From assembly GCA_902806565.1 (NCBI GenBank), contig CADCXA010000055.1:1984001-2048000 (forward strand): a DNA stretch of 64,000 nucleotides, in the 5' to 3' direction. The notes under the pieces are model-generated. The model searched no databases. It was not told where the DNA came from and saw only the letters and a program-made list of their open reading frames with translations. The stretch comes from Hypoxylon rubiginosum. Its lineage: Eukaryota > Ascomycota > Sordariomycetes > Xylariales > Hypoxylaceae. Shown in pieces: positions 22,414 through 33,705 of the stretch; the stretch's first letter is position 1, and each line of letters opens with the position of its first letter. Position numbers and translations under genes: made by a program.

Positions 22414-24507
22414 CTATCTTCTGGTCGCATCATTGGGAACGCAGCCGGCATCCCCGTATTCCCTTCTAAACTTCAAGTCTCCCTCTTGGTCTTTGGCTAA
22501 CCGCACCGTGATATCTCTAGCCAGCCTATCCAGGCTCTCTGCCGTTTCTGGCTTAGGTACCTGCAGCTCTCCAGCAGTCCAGCCGGACAAGCCATGGACG
22601 AGGAGTGCGATGGTTGAGCTCTTCATCAGCGGCTGTTTTCTCGTGAGGATGATTGTGATGACTAGAAGTGCGCAGGTAAGCATCGTTTCGGCAAGGGGGA
22701 GAATCAACCATTGCCACCGGATCTGGATGTATGTGTCATTGACAATTATATACCCCGACACCGTTGTCACATTCATATTGTCGCCGTTGGGTGTCAGCAT
22801 GTGGGTTGTAAGCGTATCTGCGAGATTATGGGTGAAGGTCTCCATGTCGTTCGCCCACATGAACTTTGACAGTTGGAACCCCTGACTTGGTATCGCGGGT
22901 TCCGCAATGATAATTCCTGTATAATCCTGAATGAGCTTTTTTCCAATGAGGGATCCCAGAAACTGGGTCATGCTTTGGTACGTTCGCCCCGATATGTTGT
23001 AAGTTGACTCGTTGTCTAAGTTGAAGAAATATGGGAATTCGACCCCAGCCACAGATAAACCTGGCGGAGATGATATATCCTTAGGGGAACAACTTAAACC
23101 ATCCATTCCTGCCCAAGGAGTCGTCCTCACTGAAGTTGTAGTTAGACCTCGAGTCGAGGTCCTCGTGCCATGCATCGCCTTATCACACCAGTAAAAGTCG
23201 CTAGCGTACGACTCGTACGTACGAAAACTTTCTCCATCAAAGTCTGATGTGACGTTCATGGTTTTTACTATCCATATTGATCCAATGGATGCAGAAGTGT
23301 TCGCTATAGTTATGCCGAAAGCTGTGCCATCCATGTAGGATCTGGGAATTGTGTCTTTATAGATGAACATATTACTGTGCAAGTAATGCAGTGAAATCGG
23401 GTTAGGATTCGAAGAGCTACACACCGAGTCTTCAGTAGAACCACGGTACCACAAATCACAAGTCGCCTCGGTGACGTATTCAAAGATTCCAAGGTTTATA
23501 TGCGAGGGAAACGTTTTGGAAGTGCAATTTTGCACAACAGAGTCGGTAATATTACGGAATTGACCGCAGATCCCAAGAGTAGAGAAATCATCCCAAGCAC
23601 ATCGTAGAGCTGCCTCTGGGCAAGTGTAATATGGCTCAGGTATAGAACCGGTTATCGCGCTGTATAATGCTGCTTGAAGCTTTACAGAATCTCGGCTTCT
23701 CTGCGCCTCGCTAACTATAACCATAAAAAATCAGTATTCCTTATCTCCAATGCTACTAATGCTACTATCGGTACGGAATATTTATAAAATCACATACAAA
23801 TTTCCACACCAGGAAAGGCTTCCGAAAGGATTGCTGCATTCAGGTGATCATCCGGTTTATTGTTCCATATTTGGGAGTAGTAAGCTCCAGCCCGACTTGT
23901 CAATGCTGATGTGCTGCTCGATGTAATCTCTCTTGATTGGAAGCTGATGATCTGCTGGGCGCTAGGATCAATCCCAAGAGCTATAATACTTAGCATCGCA
24001 AGAAAAAGCGGAACGAACAATGCTGGGACACGGAAGGCAAGATTGCACATCATAACGGCTGATCCCCAGGGTCCACGACTCGCGTCGTCGTACAGCTGAA
24101 GATGGTCTAACGATCTGGGAAGCAGTGCAAAGTGCCTCCATTTGAGCTGGCTAATGCACGACGTAATCGGAACTAACAAGGTTGTCTTCGCAAGCGTCGT
24201 GAGTACCGCAAAGAGAGAGTTAGGCTGGATTGGAAATATCCAGCTCGATAGCGACGTGTCGTTGATTTTTAAGAGCAAGCCGACGATTAGTGCCATGCTT
24301 ATGACGCTCAATAGTGCCGCTCCGATTTCCCACCACCACCACCAGGAAGTCAGGGATTGATTAGGTATATTAACATTGTACTTTCGTTTCTTATTCTGAG
24401 CTTCAGCATCTGATCCATAGTTCCTCGAACGTTAGCCTCCGTTAAGATTCGCATTTGGGAAAGGAGTTCATTCTCTCACCATCATCAATGAATTCTAGCC
24501 GAGGCAT
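22414..24507 (-). CDS. DUF3176-family fungal membrane protein
   Basis: Three exons, 24507-24480, 24409-23798 and 23714-22414, giving 646 aa. The first exon (MPRLEFIDDD) is only 28 nt. It is chosen because the frame upstream of the Trp-rich segment meets a stop at 24432-24434 without any ATG, while a GTGAGA donor and a GATCAG acceptor with a GCTAAC branch site restore it. The N-terminal third has three membrane helices (about residues 36-56, 72-95 and 130-155) and the family signature LDHLQLYDDASRGPWGSAVM. A long extracellular-type region with many Cys and N-glycosylation sites follows, then one helix near residue 580 (LAETMLTCALLVITIIL) and a cytoplasmic tail. This is the standard DUF3176 layout. 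The function of the family is unknown. Confidence 0.88.
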
Positions 24508-25152
24508 TATTAGCTTCTAGCATATTCATGGCAAGACACCTTGTAGGAGGAAGAAAAGGCGAGAAGCCGGTAGCCACAAGTTGAGGATAATGGTTATTAA
24601 AGCTCATAGGGCACAGACAAGGAAATCAGTGAAGGCGTGTGTGGTTTATATCATGTGTATTAAACGCTGTCGGACCTTGAAGTGTTTGAAACCCGTTTAG
24701 GGGCGGTGCCATGTAACCAATACTACCTAATAACACCATGTGTGTTTAATGAGCTCTCATCTGCTATTCTCCAAATTCTATACATAGGCTACGGTGTGGT
24801 GTTTCAGTATATCACCCCGAAGAAATGCGACGCAGGGACAGTTACGCTTTAATTAAGGGGATAAATAGAAAGAATAAAAAATATCAATTTATCATATTTC
24901 TGATTCATTATTGTACAGCGCCGTATCTCGCGGTTTAGATACTATACTACATGCTTACATGAGAGGCTAATCCCGTGAAAAAGTAAGGGGTAATGGAGGC
25001 ACAGGCTGAATCAGGGGTAGCCCCTCAGCATAAACCGCATATAATGTCTTTTCAACAAAGAAAACGACATGGAATCAACACAGGCTATAGATGAAACAAT
25101 GCATCTCAATGTTCGAGTACAATAACACTGTTGACTGATATGCGAAGGTTAT
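24508..25152. other. Intergenic region between divergent genes
   Basis: Promoter region for the DUF3176 gene on the minus strand and the unknown 468-aa protein on the plus strand. No repeats, RNA genes or credible reading frames were seen. Confidence 0.35.
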
Positions 25153-26559
25153 ATGGAGAGCATTGTCCCCGATTACGTAATAAAAATAATTCTTTACCTA
25201 CATTGCTTTGTAGCCATGCCTCTAAATATAGCAACTGCTCAGCCAATAACGTGCACCTCGCGTTTCCATGAAAGTGATCGTAACCATTGTGTATCTAGAA
25301 ATAGGTTTCAATATGTTTGCTCGGCGTGTAGGACGCGTTGGGCAGATCAAATACAGAATGCCGAGCAAGATGACCAAGACCTAATCCGCGAAGGGCTCGA
25401 AGCTGCACGAATTCTGATCCAGTTGGAAAATGATGGCCGCTCTCTATTCGGGGATAGCAGTAGCGTAAAGCGTAAGCTAGACGGTGCCGAGGAGAGCCCC
25501 AAAGAATGTAAAAGGAGGAAAGTAGAAGATAATACCCAACTCCCACCTGAGATACTTTCAACGGTCTGGTCAAGGTGTCTAGATTCAACCCCTAGGTGTG
25601 CTTTAGATCTCTTAGTACCTGACTGGAAAGTCTGTAACCGAGAAGACCCCCTTCATGAGAAACTCCTAGAAACCGCCCAGGTTGCCACTTATACGCGAGG
25701 TACTGACGCTGCTGTTAGCACGTTCTCAACAACCTTTGGGCATGACGATGGTGACCATATTTTCCTTCCGATGAAATCCCTCGATGAGGGTCTCCTGGTA
25801 GTTAATACGTCGTGTCGCAACCAGACCGTCAGGTCGTTCTTCCAAGAGGGCGCCCAAGTATTTCAGCTGGCGGAGAATAACCTTCCAACCAACGTTGCGG
25901 GCGAGTCTTTTATAACCGATTGGAGGGACGCGTTCCCTTTGCGCGGAGAACAGCTGCGGAACATACTGCCTTTCGATGACGAACAGCCTGGGAAAAAGAG
26001 AAAGACTCCGAACGGGCCACCTCACCTCTTCAAGCTTTTGCGACACGTCATAATTAATTCCCCTTTATCACTCGTCAATGTCGACGCTCGTAGCATGGTC
26101 GGCTCCGGGGCTAACATCGGCGAAGCCAACCTCGAGGCTCTCAACAAGGCCATCGATCTCGATCGCACCTCGCACCTATGGCTATCGTGGTCGCAGATGC
26201 CGCTGCTCGAGAGCGTCCTCCTCGACCTGCGCATCTACAGCCACGACCTGAACACGGACCGCGGGTGCGTCAGCAAGACCGAGATCACACAGCGAGCGGG
26301 GGAAATGGGCCGGTGGCTGCGGTTGAAGTTGCTGGTCATCGCGGGCCTGCAGAGCTATTGCTTCACGACGAGTTACAAGTCGCACACGGCGGAGCAGATC
26401 GAGGGAGACGACGAGGTGGACGGTGAGCCGAATTGGGTCAAGGTCTTTATGCCTGCCGTGCGACCGGGAGGTAGGCTGGTCTTTGTTGATCGCCAGATGG
26501 ATCCGGTTGGTTACACGAAGAATCACGGGTACGATGCTGACATGGATGTTGATCTTTAA
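25153..26559 (+). CDS. Unknown protein with nuclear-localisation-like segment
   Basis: Open frame of 468 aa; a second in-frame ATG at 25216 would give a protein 21 residues shorter that lacks the hydrophobic N-terminal stretch. I do not recognise the family. A CSAC motif lies in the N-terminal quarter (YVCSACRTRW). A bipartite basic segment of the NLS type follows (KRKLDG, then KRRK about a dozen residues on). The C-terminal half is a leucine-rich globular region ending in an acidic tail. Codon use becomes GC-rich after about 26080, which produces long shadow frames on both strands. The length, even composition and lack of internal stops support a real gene. The layout resembles lineage-expanded fungal proteins of unknown function, and its neighbours give no clue. 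Confidence 0.7.
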   Translation: MESIVPDYVIKIILYLHCFVAMPLNIATAQPITCTSRFHESDRNHCVSRNRFQYVCSACRTRWADQIQNAEQDDQDLIREGLEAARILIQLENDGRSLFGDSSSVKRKLDGAEESPKECKRRKVEDNTQLPPEILSTVWSRCLDSTPRCALDLLVPDWKVCNREDPLHEKLLETAQVATYTRGTDAAVSTFSTTFGHDDGDHIFLPMKSLDEGLLVVNTSCRNQTVRSFFQEGAQVFQLAENNLPTNVAGESFITDWRDAFPLRGEQLRNILPFDDEQPGKKRKTPNGPPHLFKLLRHVIINSPLSLVNVDARSMVGSGANIGEANLEALNKAIDLDRTSHLWLSWSQMPLLESVLLDLRIYSHDLNTDRGCVSKTEITQRAGEMGRWLRLKLLVIAGLQSYCFTTSYKSHTAEQIEGDDEVDGEPNWVKVFMPAVRPGGRLVFVDRQMDPVGYTKNHGYDADMDVDL

Positions 26560-27158
26560 AATAGGGGTCGAGGGTTCCGCGGAGGATTCCAGTGTAATTA
26601 TGAAAATAATCAAGCCCCACGTGCTAATCCCGACCCGAGGTCGAGCGAAAGATGATGCCTACCTAGGTAGGTGGGCAAGTAAGGCTCATGAATACAAGTA
26701 TGGTTGATTTATTAATTATTAAAATGGGAATGGGGGCACTTGTACCTTAGGAGGTACCTATGTAGGTAATCAATCGGCTTCATGTAGTCGTTATTGAATA
26801 ACATTCACCAATCTTGAGCGTTGGTGAGGTTATGAGGACGTAGCGTTGGTGCCTGTGATTTGTGAGCTATAGGAGGTAGGTAGGTGTTTTATAGGGCATG
26901 CGAGGAGTTAATTACAGGGACTGACCTCCTGTGCCGTATTTTAACAGAACCCGAGCAAACAATTTGATTCTAATCTCATCTCACCTAATACGTCTGTCAT
27001 TAATCAAAGCCAAAGGATCCTCCCTTTGAAAATGATAGACATGATTTTAACATGAACAATCAGTTGTTTTTTTCTTTCTCGTGGAAAACTCGACTTTTTT
27101 GCCTCGTAGACAGAAAGAAACCCGTTTACTGCACTTCATTGCTATTAGCACCAATCGT
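26560..27158. other. Intergenic region with GTAGGT-type repeats
   Basis: Contains ACCTAGGT at 26661-26668 and further TAGGTA/GGTAGG runs near 26750-26770 and 26876-26884. No gene is supported. Confidence 0.35.
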
Positions 27159-27537
27159 ATGCCAATGTGGGCTTACATTTTAGGATGGTCTCTCGGCGGC
27201 GATTCACACCGTCGTGTGCTATGCGAGCAATCCTACAGCGGCCATGAAAGCATTTAGCGGCGCCGAGGCTCCTCCCCCGCATCCTCTTCTAGCGCACGTC
27301 TACGGCGTCAAGAACTTCTACACCAGCCTCATTAGATTGTACGCTGCCTACAATCTTGCGAACCCCCTGTTGTACGACTTGGCCATCTGGACTTTCGTCG
27401 GAGTACTCTTCTTGTACATCACCGAAGTATTCGTGTACGAGACTGCCAGAATCCGCGAGGCTTCTTTTCCGTATGTGATCGCGGGTTCGTCCTTCGTTTG
27501 GATGATGTTACAGCGGGATTGGTACTTGTCGCAGTGA
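27159..27537 (+). CDS. Erg28-like sterol-biosynthesis scaffold protein, 5' part unresolved or frameshifted
   Basis: The frame from about 27184 to 27537 encodes an Erg28-type protein. After an N-terminal helix come IRLYAAYNLANPLLYDLAIW, then LYITEVFVYETARI, and the C-terminal SSFVWMMLQRDWY, all in the order seen in Erg28, the ER scaffold that gathers the C-4 demethylation enzymes of ergosterol synthesis. No ATG opens this frame before residue AAMKAF. The expected start segment, PxW followed by a hydrophobic run (MPMWAYILGWSL from the ATG at 27159), is in a frame one base away. Either an upstream exon splices to the TTTTAG at 27178-27183 and was not found, or the gene carries a one-base frameshift. 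Its divergence from canonical Erg28 suggests a paralogue rather than the housekeeping copy. Confidence 0.6.
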
Positions 27538-28335
27538 TTGATCGCAGTGATTTGATCGCAATCGGTTCTCAGTGCGCGCGAGTAGTGGGCCCGTTTTCCG
27601 TCGGGTTCGGAATGCGAGTTGTCAGCACGGAGTTAACGGATATCTATACCACATTCTATCTATTTTATTCATATTTTTCCATCTTATTCATCATTTCCAT
27701 CTTATTCATCATTGTTCAGGCAGGAAAAGAATGCGTAATGCCATCCAACTTGGCAGCGATGCTACAGCTAAGACATCCGTTACAATCACAGACCACTCTG
27801 CTTCTGACGAGTGCTTTTATTATCGTGGATATTTGGTCCCTCGAATCATACTTGCTCGAGATTATCCAAGGATCTCCTGTTGGTTACAGCTCCACGTTGC
27901 TCAACATCTGTCTCACGTGGCTTCACGTAGTGCCCGGTGCCACCACACCGGCCGGGCGAGGAGGGCATGTTGCCGCCCAATCAGCCCAAAGTTATCCGTT
28001 GGTCACTTTTATGAGCGCACGTATCTATCCATGCGCTAGAGCCTACCTCCTTTTTGATAGGACTCCCGGCTTACGTGTGCCCCGCATCCGCCCGGGAGAC
28101 AAGATACTAACGCGATAGCTCTGGGCAATGTGTCAGAGCCTCACGCTTGAATGATTCGAGAACCCTGAATTACCTAGGAAGCGACTCTGTCTTGTTATAT
28201 CCCTTTGTTCCACTCGCCCTCGTCATTTGAACCACTCCAGTCTTGCCACATACAACCTCCCTGTATATATATAAGAACTTCCTATGGCATCAGCGGTCGC
28301 AACGAGTACCAACTAGATGACCCCTAACCTTAACC
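27538..28335. other. Intergenic region; long open frames judged spurious
   Basis: Two overlapping plus-strand open frames (27498-28118 and 27572-28039) lack any domain and run through a low-complexity tract of repeated CATCTTATTCATCATT at about 27660-27720. The second half is the promoter of the RBR ligase gene, with a TATATATATA run near 28264. Confidence 0.4.
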
Positions 28336-30541
28336 ATGTTTTCGCGAAGACGCTGGTCGTTTTCCTCGGCGACCCGCCACAGCGAGTCGTCGAAACACCA
28401 CAGAGACAAGGACAGAGACAGAGGCAGGCGCCGCCGTCACTCCAAACACCGTGACCCTTCCCCCGAGGGAAGATTTATAGAGCTATTGGACCTTGATTAC
28501 ACCCTGACAGGCCGTCAATACGTCCAAGCTCGTATAAAAGACGCCATACAACTAAGCCACGTGGCAGAATTCCTAAAGACAAAGTTTCCGGACGGGGACC
28601 AGCAAATTCCAGACGACGCCGAGGTACAATTTTTCTGGGACGCTAGGCGCTTAGGCGGGAACGATATTCCTAAAGAGGCCGTTACCCTTCGTTACCGGAT
28701 ACTACGAGCAGGAGACGACGGCTCGCTACGGATCATTCCGAGAGGAGCCAACCTGAAGCTTCGCAAATCCCAGCTGGCTACTATTGCCAGTGAAGTTGCC
28801 GCTGGACGATCTGTAGGTAGTATACGAGAGACTATTGCAGAACTTCTACGGGTGTCCAATAAAGCCGCGAAATACCCCGTGCAAACTCCCAATCAAATCG
28901 TGATTGAGGCAGCTGGCGGTTTAAGACCGGGACCTTTGCCGGGCAACAACTGGGAGGCATGTAAGGTGCAGACATGGCTCTGCCGTTATCTAACCGTCGA
29001 CATGAGACAGCCTACCAACTACGTAGTTCTCCGGGGGTTCAACGAACAATACGTTTGGCACAAGCCGTATGTTAACTCCCGCGGATACGTAGATGTGTAT
29101 GAGCTTAAGCAGTGGTTGAAGCAAAGTGTGTTGACGTCGCCATTAGTCCACTCCCGCGGGGAGCACCGACGCGGGATCGGCGTCGGCGTCGACGTTGATG
29201 ATATAAGATTGACGTGCCGCGGAAAGGTAGTCGGCAAGCATGCTCATGTTCGTCCTGGTAGGACCGTTGACTTTGATGTGCCTCGCGTCGTCGAGGACAA
29301 GTTCATTCAAGCCGAGGCCTGGCTTGTCCCCCTTTCAGAGACATGCATCGTGTGCAGTGATGAAAAGCGTGTTTCCGAAATGCCAAACAAGCGCCGGATT
29401 ACGGCATCCTGCGAGCATGATGCTACTATATGCAAGGAGTGTGTTGGGCAGTGGATAGTTTCGAGCATGGACACGATGACTTGGGATCGCCTGAAATGCC
29501 CCGATTGCCCGCAGCTCCTAAAGTACGAGAACGTCCGAGCCTTTGCTCCTCGGGACACATTCGACAGGTACGACACGCTGTCGGCGAAGGCCCTACTCGG
29601 AAGTATCCCTGACTTCATGTGGTGCCTCAATCCCAAGTGCAGCTCGGGTCAGATTCATCCAGCTGGTTGTTCTAGAGCGAAGTGCCATGGCTGTAAACAT
29701 TCCCTCTGCGTACGACATCATGTACCATGGCACAGCGGGGAGACTTGCGACGAGTACGAAAGGCGCACTCGAAGACAGAGGAGGAATGACAAGGCGTCCG
29801 AGAAGCACGTCAAGGAGATTACGAAGCCCTGCCCGGGGTGTAAGAGAAACGTCAACAAGTTTATCGGATGCGATCACGTCACATGTACGCTGCCCTACTC
29901 TCTCATTATTGGTGACAATCAGCTAACCCAATCTACTAGGTATCTGTGGCCACGAATGGTGCTGGCTGTGTTTTGGCCGATATTACCGCGACGAGCACGA
30001 ATTTCTCCAGTGCCATCATACGCAGCAGTGCCGCTACCACGACAACCCACCAAACTACGAAGGAGGCAGGGCGTTCATGCCATTTTTAAACCCGGGAGGG
30101 CCGCATGGCCCCTTTATGAACGGGGCACTACATCGTATGTAACGTCGAACGTTGCTTTCATCCTCCCCTCATATGGCGTGCCTTGGGAGTCGTCGGTATT
30201 TACTAATCGAGCCTGTTTTCTTTCCTGGGATTGCTTCTTCCGAAACTCACCTAAACCCCACCTAGATTCCACGCTCGAGGTAACTGCTGATCTTCCTTAT
30301 AGCCAGAGAACGGAGACCAAATGCTCCCCAGGGCGCACCTGGGCATCACCCGCCAGCTCCGGTACCTCCGCATCTGCCAGACAATGACAGATTAAACATT
30401 CTCATGAGACGGCATATGTTTGGCCCTAACAATTTGATGGGACGGCCACGCCATGAAGACCCTCTTGGTCCTGATTTCGTTGAGCAGGCTTTCCTTTTCA
30501 ACTTGGGACATTTGATGCAACGCGCCGGCCGTGAGAGATAA
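28336..30541 (+). CDS. RBR-type (RING-IBR-RING) E3 ubiquitin ligase
   Basis: Three exons, 28336-29884, 29940-30138 and 30307-30541, giving 660 aa. The N-terminus is Arg/Ser/His-rich and disordered. RING1 begins at about residue 336 (CIVCSDEK) and continues through CKECVGQW and CPDC. The IBR follows (WCLNPKCSSGQ, then CHGCKHSLC). RING2 begins near 499 with CPGCKRNVNKFIGCDHVTC, and the first intron interrupts it just before ICGHEWCWLCF. Cys512 in GCDHVTC sits where RBR ligases carry the catalytic cysteine that forms the ubiquitin thioester. The C-terminal exon is Pro/His/Asn-rich. Without splicing the frame would run to 30387 through non-coding sequence and would lose the second half of RING2, so the spliced model is much preferred. 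The second intron boundary (CCAG at 30303-30306) is less certain. The substrate is unknown. Confidence 0.88.
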
Positions 30542-31390
30542 GAAGCAGGCCCTCGCTGCGCTGTGGCGCGGAAAATACGATTGAGCCGGCCTTATGAGAG
30601 GACATGATTCATTGACATTACGAATTTTTAACGCGTCTCTTACTCTTGGTCAGAGATATTACCCGGGTAGTGTTTGTACTACAATTAAGTCACTCGACAA
30701 AACATGTGTTACTTCAATGACGTCTCAGCCGTTGGTTTACGTTCACTCGCCACGGGATCAATGTGAATTGACTGGAGGACGGAGGATAATGACAATATCA
30801 CTATCGGAAATGGTTATGGAGGGATATAGGATAGTTTTAGAAGTCTGACTGCGTATGTGACGTTTATTACACCTGTCAATATACCCCTGACTAAGTATTT
30901 AATTATATTATGCTTAATAAAGATGTCACATAACCTAAGATGGCGGAGACGGATCGAGAACCCCCGCATGGTAAATATGTCGATGCCCAGAAAACTACAG
31001 CACACGACCCGGTCTTGGCGTCGGTAGTCATTGTGATAGAGAAAAGGATGTGCCAGATTAGGGTGGGAATGCCATGCCGGACCTTCGCTAAATCTGTCGA
31101 CCTACGGAGACATACGGTACAGGGGACAGGCGATAGGGACGAGGAAAACTCGTTTCTACCCGCACCGGGGTTATAAAGTGCAGATCCTCTGATTAACCTT
31201 ATACATATCAAGTCATTGAAGGCCGGCAATGGCCTGAAATTGGACTAGAGGTTGCTCGAGTCCTCCCGTTTCTTATATACCTACCTACCCCGGGGGGATA
31301 GACAGTCTAAGAGTTTCTATACGATGTGACTTACTCAACCCTCTATCGTCTAGGAACACAATACACTGGGAAGTAAAGGCCGCTCCTAAA
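30542..31390. other. Intergenic region, nothing recognised
   Basis: AT-rich sequence with short frames on both strands and no recognisable domain. The last 150 bp, with ATACCTACCTACC at about 31277, are the promoter of the secreted dehydrogenase-like gene. Confidence 0.35.
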
Positions 31391-32512
31391 ATGATGCATC
31401 TTGGACTTTCTATCACCTACGCTCTGGCCTTGGTGGCCGGTGCTTTGGCCGTCCCATCGCAACAGCTGGACACTCGCCAGCAGCCGTTTAAGTCGACGGC
31501 CATCACCGACCATACGGAGCCATGGGCGATCGCCTTCCTGCCCGATAACCGCGTCCTCGTCACCGAGAGACGAGGCAACCTGATTCTCGTCGACCCGACC
31601 ACCAAGGCCAAGGGCACCATCACCGGCGTGCCCGCCGTCGCCTACGGCGGCCAGGGCGGTCTCCACGACGTCGCCTTGCACCCCCAATACGCTAATAACA
31701 GTATTGTGTATCTCAGCTACGCCGAGACCGGCACTGGCGGCGCGGGTGGCGCAGTCGCGCGAGCCAAGCTGACGCTGAACACCAGCGGCGGCGGCGCGCT
31801 GTCCGGCCTCGAGGTCATCTGGCGCCACTCGCAGAGGGCCTCGGGCGGACTCCAGTTCGCCTGCCGCCTGCTCTTCGGCCCCGATGGTGCCCTGTGGATT
31901 TCTTCTGGTGAGATCAATCAGATGACGCCAGCTCAAACTATGACGAGCAACCTCGGCAAGGTGATCAAGCTGTACGAGAACGGCACCGCGTTCGCGGGCA
32001 ACCCGTTCGCCAGCCAGGGCGCCGTGCAGGCGCAGATCTGGTCGCTGGGCCACCGCAACCCGCTGGGGATCGACTGGGACGCGGAGGGGCGCCTCTGGGA
32101 GGTCGAGATGGGCCCTATGGGCGGCGACGAGCTGAACCTGATCAAGTCGGGCGCCAACTACGGCTGGCCGGTCGTGTCCGAGGGCCGCCACTACGACGGC
32201 CGGACGATCCCGGCGCACAGCACGCGCCCGGACATCGAGCCGCCCAAGGCCTTCTGGGTCCCCGTCATCTCCCCGGCCGGCCTGATCATCTACAAGGGCG
32301 ACCTGTTCGCCAGCTGGAAGGGCAACGCCATCATCACCGGCCTCACCTCGATGGCCATCGTGCGCGCGACCATCACCGGCGACACGGCGAAGGAGGCCCA
32401 GCGCATCTCGATGGGGAAGCGCATGCGCGGCATCCGGGAGGACAAGGACGGCGCCATCTGGGTGATCGAGGACGGTCCTGGCGGCCGGCTCTTGAAGCTT
32501 ACCCCGAACTGA
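31391..32512 (+). CDS. Secreted PQQ-type sugar dehydrogenase-like beta-propeller protein (GSDH family)
   Basis: Single-exon gene of 373 aa. Residues 1-20 form a signal peptide (LALVAGALA before VPSQQ). The mature part is the six-bladed propeller of glucose/sorbosone dehydrogenases (PF07995). It opens with EPWAIAFLPDNRVLVTER, then GGQGGLHDVALHP with the family histidine, CRLLFGPDGALWIS, GHRNPLGIDWD, EMGPMGGDELNLI, NYGWPVVSEG and the closing GAIWVIEDGPGGRLLKL. Family members oxidise aldoses or sorbosone using pyrroloquinoline quinone. Whether this one binds PQQ cannot be read from sequence alone. It is likely secreted and may feed electrons to other oxidoreductases. Third codon positions are strongly GC-rich, so long shadow frames appear on the other strand. 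It stands alone between intergenic regions. Confidence 0.9.
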   Translation: MMHLGLSITYALALVAGALAVPSQQLDTRQQPFKSTAITDHTEPWAIAFLPDNRVLVTERRGNLILVDPTTKAKGTITGVPAVAYGGQGGLHDVALHPQYANNSIVYLSYAETGTGGAGGAVARAKLTLNTSGGGALSGLEVIWRHSQRASGGLQFACRLLFGPDGALWISSGEINQMTPAQTMTSNLGKVIKLYENGTAFAGNPFASQGAVQAQIWSLGHRNPLGIDWDAEGRLWEVEMGPMGGDELNLIKSGANYGWPVVSEGRHYDGRTIPAHSTRPDIEPPKAFWVPVISPAGLIIYKGDLFASWKGNAIITGLTSMAIVRATITGDTAKEAQRISMGKRMRGIREDKDGAIWVIEDGPGGRLLKLTPN

Positions 32513-33147
32513 AACTTGCGTTAGCGAGAGACTTGGGGGGTTTGAGACCGCATGTGTATATAGGGTAGATTATATTGTCGTTTTTACGCGTTATAAAATC
32601 GGCGCATTTTACTACCTTGCAACCTGTCGGTAGATGGCAACTCATCCTTTTTATTGAGATAATACTACGGGCGACGAGTTTAAATTCGCTTTATTCGTTG
32701 TTTTCCTAAAGGAAACAAGCACGAAACCAGGTTTCCTCAGGGCGAGCACAGGGTATCATCCATGTTACCTACCTCCTAAGTAGTGTCAATATTTACACTG
32801 TTACTTGTTCTCACACATATCTGTTTTCACGTATCAATGCATCGCATCGGACAGTGAGACAAATTTTGCCTGCAGCAAGGTTCGTTAGAAATCGAATCCA
32901 GAAGCTTTCTAACAAAGCTCTATCTATACATTATTCTGGTATATTGAAGGGTTTGCAGATGTACGGACGAGAAGCCCACCTCTTGTCTCTATGTCGAATC
33001 CTCCATATGCCCAGTCAGCCAACATACACATTAAATCTCATGGTGCCGAGTCCTTTCGTTCGCTCTGGTGGCGTAAATCTTCTGGTGACTGGACGCTGAC
33101 TATTTTAGGTACTTTGATATTGTAAGTATACGGAGTTTGAAAGTTGC
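32513..33147. other. Intergenic region, 3' flanks of convergent genes
   Basis: No gene is supported; an 81-codon frame at 32854-33099 has no features. The segment 33086-33166 may be transcribed as the 3' end of the neighbouring minus-strand gene, where a GTACGT donor-like site is shared with its paralogue. Confidence 0.35.
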
Positions 33148-33705
33148 TCATGGATACGTACCTTTGTCATCCCGAACAACACTTTTGAATACGCGTATAA
33201 CAATCAGAACAGAGACCAAAAGCACCAGGTTCGCAATTAACAAGGCGGCGACTCCATGGCAAACCGCTGATAGGTGGCCCAGATCCTCTGCGGCAAAATA
33301 ATGCCACCAGGCCCAAGCGTGCGCAGCTGTGAGACACGCGAAGACCAATATGATAATGCCAATTATGATGTCACAAATTGATGCGCAGGTGTTCCTGTAC
33401 TTGTTGTTGTTGTTGTTGTTGTTGTTGTTATAGTAGGGCTCGAACTTTCTATCGAGGCAGCACAACATGACGCAAACCGCGAAGCACATCTTGCAGAGCA
33501 GAACTAATGCCATCAGCCCCGTCACGACTGCGCAGAATACAAGGTATCCTAAAGCCTGTCCGGCATCGGCTTCCTCAGACTGCATTCCGTGCGCATGGAA
33601 GTAGGGCCGCAACTCTAGGCCTACGACCGAGGCCAAATAGGCGTAGCCGGCTGCGTAGGCGCCGAGAAGGAGAACGTAGAAGAGTGAAAGGCGGGTTGAC
33701 GACAT
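33148..33705 (-). CDS. Four-helix membrane protein, copy A of a tandem pair
   Basis: Open frame of 185 aa with four hydrophobic helices: LSLFYVLLLGAYAAGYAYLA, GYLVFCAVVTGLMALVLL, ICDIIIGIIILVFACLTAAH and VAALLIANLVLLVSVLIVI. It is paralogous to the gene at 34947-35504. Shared blocks include ELRPYF-AHGMQSE-AD, then CLTAAHAW-WW-YFAAE. Between helices 2 and 3 it carries nine asparagines encoded by a perfect (AAC)n run. The last codons (KGTYP) lie in a GTACGT splice-donor-like sequence that in copy B falls after the stop codon, so the true C-terminus of copy A may be altered by splicing. The family is unknown; the four-span layout with a short loop resembles small fungal MARVEL-like proteins, without a firm match. 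Confidence 0.75.
   Translation of the reverse strand: MSSTRLSLFYVLLLGAYAAGYAYLASVVGLELRPYFHAHGMQSEEADAGQALGYLVFCAVVTGLMALVLLCKMCFAVCVMLCCLDRKFEPYYNNNNNNNNNKYRNTCASICDIIIGIIILVFACLTAAHAWAWWHYFAAEDLGHLSAVCHGVAALLIANLVLLVSVLIVIRVFKSVVRDDKGTYP
33401..33430. repeat. (TTG)n trinucleotide microsatellite inside a coding region
   Basis: Nine or ten uninterrupted TTG units on the plus strand, read as a run of Asn codons in copy A of the paralogous pair. Copy B has no such run at the matching place (DDSDDN). Confidence 0.9.

Noticed and set aside
27498..28118. 206-codon frame after the Erg28-like gene
   Set aside because: Starts inside the upstream gene, is driven by a repeated CATCTTATTCATC tract and has no family features.
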